A stretch of DNA of 64,000 bases from Amylostereum areolatum (Eukaryota > Basidiomycota > Agaricomycetes > Russulales > Stereaceae). Location: positions 806,001 through 870,000 of the forward strand of contig SAXG01000018.1 of the NCBI GenBank assembly GCA_012932865.1. The letters are read 5' to 3'. The notes under the pieces are model-generated. The model worked only from the letters and a program-made list of their open reading frames with translations. It searched no databases and was not told where the DNA came from. Of the stretch, positions 58,351-64,000 are shown piece by piece. The position numbers and the translations under genes were made by a program. Position 1 is the first letter of the stretch. The number at the start of each line of letters is the position of its first letter.

Positions 58351-58991
58351 AATATTAAAATAAAGTTTTCTATTTGTTGTATTATATATGTTTTGTACAA
58401 TATTTACTATCTCTTTTAATTTGTAAATTTTTTTTTACTATCTATTTTATTATTTTTTTAATAATTAATTTGTAATTCCTAACTAGAAAAGATAGCGATA
58501 GTTTAATAAATTTATTATAGTAATTTTATAAATAATTATTTATTAATATAAAAAGCAAAACTGCGCATTCTTGAGGCAGTAGAATAAAAATTGTGTCCCA
58601 AGCAGAACAAAATAATTAATAACAACAAAAAGTATAAACCTCCTTTATTAAAGTTAAGGGCAAAAGTTTGTTCGTAGGAAATAATTTATATAAAAATTAA
58701 TATAAATTTAAGCTCTCTGAGTTTAACTTTGTTCTACTTAAAAAAAGTTTAAAATTATAAAAAGAAAAGCAAAGGCAAAAATAACAAATACAAACTTAAT
58801 ATAAAAAAGTAAAAATAAGTAAAACAAAATAGGGGAAAATACAGAATAAGGGAGATACTAATTATTTAGTAACAAAAAAATAATTATTAATAATTATTGC
58901 TATAAATATTGTATCTAATAATTTGTATCTATTTATAAGCTTTTTAATAGTCAAAAGGATAAAAGCTGTTAAAAAAATAAAATAAAATTAA
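58351..58991. other. Intergenic region rns-rps3
   Basis: AT-rich; a partial CCTCCTTTATTAAAG repeat at about 58,640. No gene seen. Confidence 0.45.
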
Positions 58992-60182
58992 TTAATCTAA
59001 TATTAGATGTCCAGTTTTTACAGTTATACTAAATGTACCAGTTTTATTTTTATTAGTAAATCTAGATGTTGTAATTAAATTTGTTTTAGTTCTAGCTAAA
59101 CTTCCTCTTTGAATTGTTTTAGATTTAATTCTATTTTTAGTTCTTTTAGCCATAATTCTTCCTGCTGATTTAATATTAATACCCGAAAGGAAAGAAGGAA
59201 TTAATCTATTTCTAATTTGTTTACTTCTTTTATTAGGATTTTTAATTTTAGCTTTTAAAAATAATCTCGCATTAATGAATCTTAATTTAAAAATATTACT
59301 AATTAAACCTATAAAATTAGCTAAAATATTACTATCAAAATGTGGATAATATAATCTAGTTATATCTAATTCAACAGGTTTATTAAAGAATTTACTTAAT
59401 ATTCCAATTAAATTTTGTAATTTATTTTTATTTAAAATTAAAAATTTAGAGTTAATTTTAGATTTATTAAAACTTTTTTTTAATGGTTTTCAATAAAAAA
59501 ATAAATGAATTTTAATAGCATTAGGCTGAACTAATAAAATAGGTTTACTAATTAAACTAGACATTGTTAAAAATGATGCTTCTAAAATAGAATAAATATT
59601 ATTAACACTACCAGAAATATTTTTATTATTTTGTTTATTAAAATTATACATTATAGTATTATTTGAAGCAAACGTAGAATTAAATAGTGTTATTGATTTA
59701 ATTAATTTGCTTTTACTCATTATTATTTCTTTGGTGTTAAATGTTTCTTCAATGTTTTTATCATTTAGGTTTGTTACTGCTGATTTTTGTATTAATTTAT
59801 TTATTTCTGTTGACTGTGATGAGTTAGTGATTTGTGTTAAAGCTTGTAATTTGGGAGATAAGATTTTTTTATTTATATTTTCTATTACTATACCTTTAAA
59901 AACTTTTCTCATTAAATTATTAGAATTTTGTAAACCTACGGATTCTTGTTGTATTAAATTATCAAAAGTTATAGTTTTATTATTATTATTATCTAAAAAA
60001 GCATTTATTCTTTTTTTAAATTGTTTATTTGATATTTCTTTTTTATTACCTATTTCTTTTTGTAATTCTATTATTGATTCTAAAGAAAAATCTGTTAATT
60101 GTGAAGAAATATTTTTATTTTGTAAGGAAGTACCTATTAAGGGACTTACTGTTAATTGTGGGGTGTTGTTTAAATTATTCAT
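58992..60182 (-). CDS. rps3: Mitochondrial ribosomal protein S3
   Basis: 396 codons in table 4, starting MNNLNNTPQLTVSPLIG, with one TGA (Trp) near 59490. The N-terminal two-thirds is Asn/Lys/Ser-rich and variable, as usual for fungal Rps3. The C-terminal third carries the conserved basic part (DITRLYYPHFDSNILANFIG and GRIMAKRTKNRIKSKTIQRG) and ends TGHLILD. It is a small-subunit protein that is often mitochondrially encoded in basidiomycetes and commonly near the rRNA genes. No intron. Confidence 0.9.
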
Positions 60183-60216
60183 ATTTTTTTTTTATTTGTG
60201 TGTTTTATTTTTAAGC

Positions 60217-60427
60217 CCGAAGGTCATTGGCTGAGCCAAAAATGTGACAAGTACTAATAAAAACTTTTGTCTGTATAGACTAGTTTTAAAATTAGGATTT
60301 TTAAATTATATAATTAATATAATTCTTAAATCTGCTAAGGTGTAAACCTTATATTAGACAATTATATATAATTAATATATAAAACTGAACAAGATATAAT
60401 AAATATCTCTTATCTTTTAATTTTGTT
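60217..60427. repeat. Direct repeat, copy 1 (about 210-260 bases)
   Basis: The copies share GTCATTGGCTGAGCCAAAAA, TGTGACAAGTACTAATAAAA, TAGTTTTAAAATTAGGATT, a TGTAAACCTTATATTAGACA-like block and ACTGAACAAGATATAA in the same order as at 61527-61786. Similarity drops only in AT-rich spacers. This copy lies just upstream of rps3. Confidence 0.8.
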
Positions 60428-60892
60428 ATATTTTAAATATTAGGAACTATCCTTAAAGCTAATAAGAATAAAGATATAGAAATTTATATTTATTAATACA
60501 AAATAATACCTCCGGGCAAAAATAAAATGGATTAAGAATTAAGGTTAATTTAAACCATAGGTATATGCTTTACTTAACGTAAATATTTTTTCCTCCTTTA
60601 TATTAAATATTCAGAGATAAGAAGAAAGATTAATAATACCTCCGGGCAAAAATCCAATAAATTTATAAAAATTAAATCATTAGATCTATAAAAAAATATG
60701 AACAAATAACAGATAAAATATTTTTTTGCCAAATTAATCTTTAAAATAATATGGGAAAGGGGATAAACTTTATATTTTATTAGAAAATTATTTAGTTTCT
60801 TTAGTAGAAACTTATTTCCAAAAGTTTGTTTTTTCTTAAGGGCTTAGTTTATTTTAAGCTGTTGTTACACTGTTTAAAAAAGAATCAGGTTA
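60428..60892. other. Intergenic region with two ACCTCCGGGCAAA repeats
   Basis: Copies of ACCTCCGGGCAAAAA are near 60,508 and 60,639. A CCTCCTTTATATTAAATATT repeat lies between them near 60,592. No gene seen. Confidence 0.45.
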
Positions 60893-61125
60893 TTATTTAG
60901 TTCTAAAAGTCTCAGTATTTATTTTAGGAGGTAAAAAACCAGTTTGATTATATATAAAATTAAAACCTTCGTTCATCATAGGAACAAAAACCTTTTATCT
61001 ATTTATATTTACCCTTCCTAAAAGTAAAGAGGGGTGACATATAAAACGGCATCTAGAGTTAGGCCTCAAACTCAAAAAGTAGCTGTTCCAACTGTAACAA
61101 CGCACCCTACATTAAATAAATAATA
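60893..61125 (-). pseudogene. Small ORF relic split by a hairpin repeat
   Basis: One frame reads NVGCVVTVGTATFWVWGLTL and on to VLYV; a second frame reads MMNEGFNFIYNQTG then FLPPKINTETFRTK. Between them (about 61,009-61,042) lies a GC-richer hairpin (CACCCCTCTTTACTTTTAGG ...). Removing it joins the two parts in one frame. The second part resembles GFNLPMLPPKLNT of the neighbouring ORF at 61157, so the two are probably related. Confidence 0.5.
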
Positions 61126-61156
61126 GTTGCTAGGTGGCTCGCAAACCTATTAAATG

Positions 61157-61495
61157 TTACTTTCTAACTTTAAATAATTCAGGTTTATAAATTAAAATAT
61201 AAATTCCGTATATTGTTTTAATGATACTTATTATAATCATTTGAATTAATTGAATCAGAGCGATAATAAGTATAATAAATTTTATGTCGAATGGAAATAT
61301 ATCATATCCTTTAGTTAAGAATAATAACACACAAATTCCACCTATAACTCTTAATATTCTAATAATAATAGAATTATAAAAAGTGTTAAGTTTAGGAGGT
61401 AGCATAGGAAGGTTAAAACCATGTGTTAGACCTTTATAGCTAGTAGTTTCATCTGGTTTTAACTTGATGATATTTTGTTTTAATAATTTAAGCAT
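61157..61495 (-). CDS. Hypothetical membrane protein
   Basis: 112 codons starting MLKLLKQNIIKLKPDETTSY. A polar N-terminus with THGFNLPMLPPKLNTFYN is followed by one glycine-containing helix (about residues 47-62), a short polar turn, and a long hydrophobic region (about 70-100), with a basic C-terminus FKVRK. No known family recognised. It is flanked by the two copies of a 210-260 base direct repeat together with its apparent relic, so the pair may be one inserted unit. Confidence 0.5.
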   Translation of the reverse strand: MLKLLKQNIIKLKPDETTSYKGLTHGFNLPMLPPKLNTFYNSIIIRILRVIGGICVLLFLTKGYDIFPFDIKFIILIIALIQLIQMIIISIIKTIYGIYILIYKPELFKVRK

Positions 61496-61526
61496 AGTTT
61501 GTTAATATTTTTTTATAATTTGTGTG

Positions 61527-61786
61527 TAAGCCCAAGGGTCAATGGCTAAGCCAAAAATGTGACAAGTACTAATAAAAACTTTATCCCGCACATTATACCA
61601 CCATATAAAATGGAGTTAAGGAAGGTACAAAAATAGTTTTAAAATTAGGATTCTTAAATTAAAAATAATTCTTGAATCTGCTAAAGTATAAACCTTATAT
61701 TAAACAATTTTATATAGTTATTATATAAAACTGAACAAGATATAAATAATATCTTCTCCTTTTAATTTTAATTAATATTTTAATTG
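61527..61786. repeat. Direct repeat, copy 2
   Basis: Same order of conserved blocks as 60217-60427 and same orientation. It has an additional about 45-base GC-richer insert (ATCCCGCACATTATACCACC ...) near 61,583-61,630. Confidence 0.8.
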
Positions 61787-61970
61787 TTATAATATTTTAA
61801 AGGCCAGTCTCAGGTTTAAGGCGTAGGGGAATAAAAAATTATATAAAAAAAATTAAATATTTAATATTAATTATATCAAATAAAAAATAAAAAATATAGT
61901 AATTAAATAAAGGGGTTCGGTATTTGCTGACTTTAAATAAACTAAAGTAAGAAACACTTTACTATTTCTA

Positions 61971-62058
61971 CTCTTTAATCCGTTTTATATTCATAAATTT
62001 TACTTAGGCCTTANCTCTTTAATCCGTTTTTATATTCATAAATTTTACTTAGGCCTTT
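61971..62058. repeat. 43/44-base tandem duplication around a single N
   Basis: The segment 61971-62013 (starting CTCTTTAATCCG, ending AGGCCTTA) is repeated at 62015-62058 with one extra T. A single N at 62014 separates them. This is the pattern left when two contig ends that overlap are joined without merging. Confidence 0.85.
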
Positions 62059-62215
62059 GTACTAAAACCTTTAATAAGCAACAAGGAGTTAATAACAATA
62101 AGACTTTAGGGTATAAATAAAATAAAACTTACGGGCAAAAAGAAAAGAATACCTACCTTCATTCTGGTAGGAGGGTAGCTATAAAAATAAATGTAGTAAA
62201 ACTATTAAATTTGTA

Positions 62216-62972
62216 TTAGGCAGCATCTACTCAAGCTAAATAATCTTGAACTGATACAGCTTCAACTACTATTGGCATAAATCCATGTCATACTCCACAT
62301 ATTTCTGAACATTGACCATAAAAAGTACCAGTTCTTTCAGCTAAAATAGAAGATTGATTTAATCTACCAGGTACAGCATCAACTTTTAATCCTAAAGAAG
62401 GAACAGCAAAAGAATGAATAACATCTGCACCAGTAATAATAAGTCTAATATGACAATCAACTGGGATAATTACTTTATTATCTACATCTAATAATCTAAA
62501 TTGACCTAATTCTAAATCAGAATCAGGGATCATATAAGAATCAAATTCTATAGATTCTCCACTTTCAGTTACATAATCTGAATATTCATATGACCAATAT
62601 CATTGATGACCAACTACTTTTATAGTAATAGTAGGAGAAATAACTTCATCTAATAAATAAAGTAATCTAAAACTAGGGAATGCATAGCAATTAAAATAAA
62701 AGCAGGTGTAATTGTTCAAATTAATTCTATTAATGTACCGTGATTTAAATATTTATGAATAATAGGTGATTTTTTAGAATTATAGTAGAACATTATTGAA
62801 CCTAAAACTCAAAAAATACACCTACACAAACTATAATTAAATAGAAGAAAAGTGTGTTATGTAATTCTACAATACCTGCAAATCCGGGTGCAGCACTGTC
62901 TTGAAATCCGATTTGCCATGGTTGTGGAGCATCGTTAAAAATAGTATTAAAAATTGAAATTTGTTGTAACAT
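62216..62972 (-). CDS. cox2: Cytochrome c oxidase subunit 2, two apparent single-base losses
   Basis: Starts [19 protein letters not shown]. It contains [19 protein letters not shown], two membrane helices, [14 protein letters not shown] (the aromatic motif), and the CuA site residues in [17 protein letters not shown] and [10 protein letters not shown], ending LAWVDAA. The segment from about 62,700 back to 62,216 is open. Two frame breaks lie upstream: a T run of six near 62,806 where seven are needed before WVLGSIM, and a missing T near 62,684 in the LIAIAFPS-like segment. It is essential and otherwise perfect, so base-call errors are likely. A single N and unmerged overlap nearby support low quality here. 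Confidence 0.9.
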
Positions 62973-63446
62973 TTGTAATTAAAAATTTTCTCTCTTAGTT
63001 TTTTAACTATTAAATCTGTGTATTCACTTTTAAAAAGGAATATTTAGCAGATTTAGTACCCTTTTTCTTTTATATATTTTTTTAATAGCAAAGTGCTATT
63101 TTAAGAAATTAGGTATCCCTAAGATTCGCCTTAAGTAAATTATTTCATATATTTAATAATTAAATCTAAAATATTAAATCTGTAACTAATTAAAACTAAA
63201 ATTAAAATTTGTTTATTTGTTTTTGTTTTAATTATATTTTTAAATAGTATCCTTTTAACACTTATAATTTTTAGGTTAATATTAAATATACTAAATTTAT
63301 ATTTTAAAATTAAAAATTTAAACTTTAATAACATATTTTGTTTTATTATTTTTATTTATTTTTTTAACCTTAGGATAAATTAAAAATAATTTAAAAAAGG
63401 ATTTAGATAATATCACAATATTAAGCTTTTGTGCTCGTAGGTATAT
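62973..63446. other. AT-rich intergenic region upstream of cox2
   Basis: Holds the cox2 leader. Small frames occur but none is supported. Confidence 0.45.
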
Positions 63447-63776
63447 TTATAATATAAATATATATGTAAAATAACACAAACTAAAAAAGAATAAAGGTAT
63501 TATTATAAGAAAAAATTTAATATAAAATGGATAATCCTCTAATTTAATTATTTCCTTAATGTTTGAAAATCAATTATTCATAAATTTAGGTAAGTATTGT
63601 ACTTTATATTTAGCTTCTAAAATTAAAATTATAAAAATAAACAATCTTATATAATAAAAAAGAACATATATATTATAAAAAATTAATAAATATTTATAAA
63701 AATTAATATTAAAACAAAATGAGAAGTAATAAAACAAAATAATATTATTTGAAAAATAAACTGTGAATAGAACCAT
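63447..63776 (-). CDS. Hypothetical hydrophobic ORF
   Basis: 109 codons in table 4 starting MVLFTVYFSNNIILFYY, with one TGA (Trp) near 63570. Two N-terminal helices rich in Phe, Tyr and Ile, a polar loop (EAKYKVQYLPKFMNN), then KLEDYPFYIKFF and a last helix. The L-E-D-Y-P segment is reminiscent of the K-Y-P hairpin signature of the other plasmid-like ORFs, but the match is weak. Its start overlaps the divergent ORF to the right by 14 bases. Confidence 0.4.
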
Positions 63777-64000
63777 TAAACTAAAACAAATTAAAATAAT
63801 AAATTTAAATTTTTTAAAATTTTTAGTTATTAATAGTAATAATGAATTATTTACTGTAAAGGATCCAGAATTAGAATTTATATTTAATAGTTCTATGTTA
63901 TTTGCGATAACTAAAAAATTACAAAGTATTAAGGGTGCTAAAATTAGAGAGAAAGATCTAATTTCTTTAATTCTAAATAACCGAGCTTGAGTTATTGATT
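63763..64000 (+). CDS. Unidentified ORF running off the window
   Basis: Starts MNRTIKLKQIKIINLNFLKF and stays open in table 4 (TGA at 63988 = Trp) to the window edge. It has ELFTVKDPELEFIFNSSM and KLQSIKGAKIREKDLISLIL: mixed polar sequence, more protein-like than chance AT-rich DNA. It could be the N-terminus of a plasmid polymerase or another plasmid gene, but this piece is too short to tell. Confidence 0.45.

Overview
This window joins two kinds of fungal DNA. Bases 1 to about 19,040 are mostly GC-rich nuclear DNA with short GT..AG introns. The F-box genes, the FunK1-type kinase piece, the short-chain dehydrogenase and the intron-dense housekeeping genes suggest a mushroom-forming basidiomycete (Agaricomycetes); I cannot name the species. 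Bases from about 19,040 to 64,000 are very AT-rich mitochondrial DNA read with translation table 4 (TGA = Trp).

Nuclear part: an L-type lectin cargo receptor (minus), an intact F-box gene (plus), a second F-box gene with one in-frame nonsense codon at the conserved Trp (plus), a membrane DnaJ protein (minus), a FunK1 kinase C-terminal piece (plus), a short-chain dehydrogenase (minus) and an internally deleted mini-copy of it (minus). At about 13,690-14,036 there is a piece of mitochondrial large-subunit rRNA, then a 25-N gap. Nuclear DNA resumes with an ERD2/KDEL-receptor gene carrying many frameshifts (plus) and a PalB/Rim13 calpain (minus). The calpain is cut inside its catalytic domain at about 19,040, where mitochondrial rnl begins. 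The two rnl pieces are consecutive parts of one gene on the same strand, so the arrangement is most easily explained as a chimeric or mis-scaffolded assembly.

Mitochondrial part, in order: rnl 5' portion; a tRNA-like gene abutting a full-length plasmid-type family B DNA polymerase (dpo); nad6; two plasmid-like ORFs; a truncated nad2 copy; trnY K Q T F C; nad3; nad2; a nad2-fusion pseudogene; cob; trnI; nad1; trnR; a trnC-like gene; cox1 with one LAGLIDADG intron and an ORF overlapping its 3' end; trnS M H D; atp6; trnW(CCA); a dpo relic; nad4; trnS M W(TCA); plasmid-ORF relics; trnE G; a large dpo pseudogene; a membrane ORF; atp9; another membrane-ORF relic; trnL V; rns; rps3; small ORFs; cox2; and two ORFs at the right edge. 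I did not find cox3, nad4L, nad5, atp8, the rest of rnl, or trnN/A/P/L(TAA); they probably lie outside the window.

The most interesting material is the plasmid-like part of the mitochondrial DNA. There are at least three generations of a dpo gene, two copies of a Pro/Ser-rich membrane ORF, and a recurring family of hydrophobic C-terminal-hairpin proteins with a K-Y-P signature. Members of that family repeatedly sit behind, or fused to, duplicated 5' ends of host genes (nad2 twice, an atp6-leader-like sequence once). Several families of short GC-rich hairpin repeats are scattered between genes and have entered some ORFs. Single-base homopolymer deletions in nad1, cox2 and ERD2 point to limited sequence accuracy in places.
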